NCBI GenBank assembly: GCA_023437225.1
Contig: JAEZGS010000018.1
Location: forward strand, 1-5,519
From: Bacteroidota bacterium
GTDB taxonomy: Bacteria > Bacteroidota > Bacteroidia > Chitinophagales > Chitinophagaceae
Reading direction: 5' to 3'
Length of the DNA stretch: 5,519 nucleotides
The position numbers were made by a program, and so were the translations under genes. The notes below the pieces were generated by a model. It was not told the DNA's origin, ran no database searches, and saw nothing but the letters and a program-made list of their open reading frames with translations. Of the stretch, positions 5,453-5,519 are shown in pieces. Every line of letters begins with the position of its first letter. The stretch's first letter is position 1.

Positions 5453-5519
5453 CCGCTTTCTGCTTCCCGCTTTCCGCTTTCCGCTTCCTGCTTTCCGCTT
5501 TCTGCTTTCCGCTTTCTGC
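5453..5519. repeat. Heptamer tandem array (CCGCTTY), right end
   Basis: More than nine 7-bp units of C(C/T)GCTT(T/C) run to the end of the window and presumably beyond. Unit sequence and strand are the same as at 1-104, and both arrays are preceded or interrupted by A/T-rich words ending in AT before CCGCTT. It is separated from the octamer array by a 16-bp spacer (5437-5452). Confidence 0.93.

Overview
The window looks like a piece of a Bacteroidota chromosome, most plausibly Chitinophagales or Sphingobacteriales. The evidence is an RNase HII with the N-terminal 'EAGCDEAGRGCLAGPV' signature familiar from Bacteroides-type enzymes, a YciO-like Sua5-family protein, promoter-like elements of the Bacteroidota form (TTTG, about 20 nt, TAnnTTTG), no Shine-Dalgarno sequences, and gene gaps filled with short tandem repeats of period 7 or 8. 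The taxonomic call is inference from these features.

Layout, left to right. (1) 1-104: three blocks of a CCGCTTY-type heptamer array. (2) About 137-807, plus strand: a promoter, then rnhB (RNase HII). (3) 805-932: sixteen uninterrupted 8-bp units of TAGTGTGC type. They supply the stop codon of rnhB at one end and of the convergent acetyltransferase at the other. (4) 932-1576, minus strand: a RimJ/RimL-type GNAT N-acetyltransferase whose last ~20 residues are encoded by a second 8-bp array (947-994). (5) 1577-2016: a divergent intergenic region of 440 bp with no convincing gene. (6) 2017-2634, plus strand: a YciO-like member of the Sua5/YrdC family. (7) 2635-2684: a short convergent junction with an imperfect hairpin built from heptamers. 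(8) 2685-3725, minus strand: the TPP/4Fe-4S beta subunit of a 2-oxoacid:ferredoxin oxidoreductase, with no alpha subunit in the window. (9) 3779-5320, minus strand: a lipoprotein of the 5'-nucleotidase (UshA-like) family. (10) 5357-5519: an inverted copy of the GTTTCTCC-type octamer array, followed by the same CCGCTTY heptamer array that opens the window.

The five protein genes are housekeeping or metabolic and do not form an obvious pathway. Only the nucleotidase and the oxidoreductase beta gene are co-directional, 53 bp apart, and the latter has its own promoter-like TAAATTTG. I found no phage, IS, CRISPR, RNA gene or defence system. The unusual content is the repeats: four families of 7- or 8-bp tandem arrays lie in or next to gene ends. 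One provides stop codons in all six frames, and another has been translated into a protein tail.
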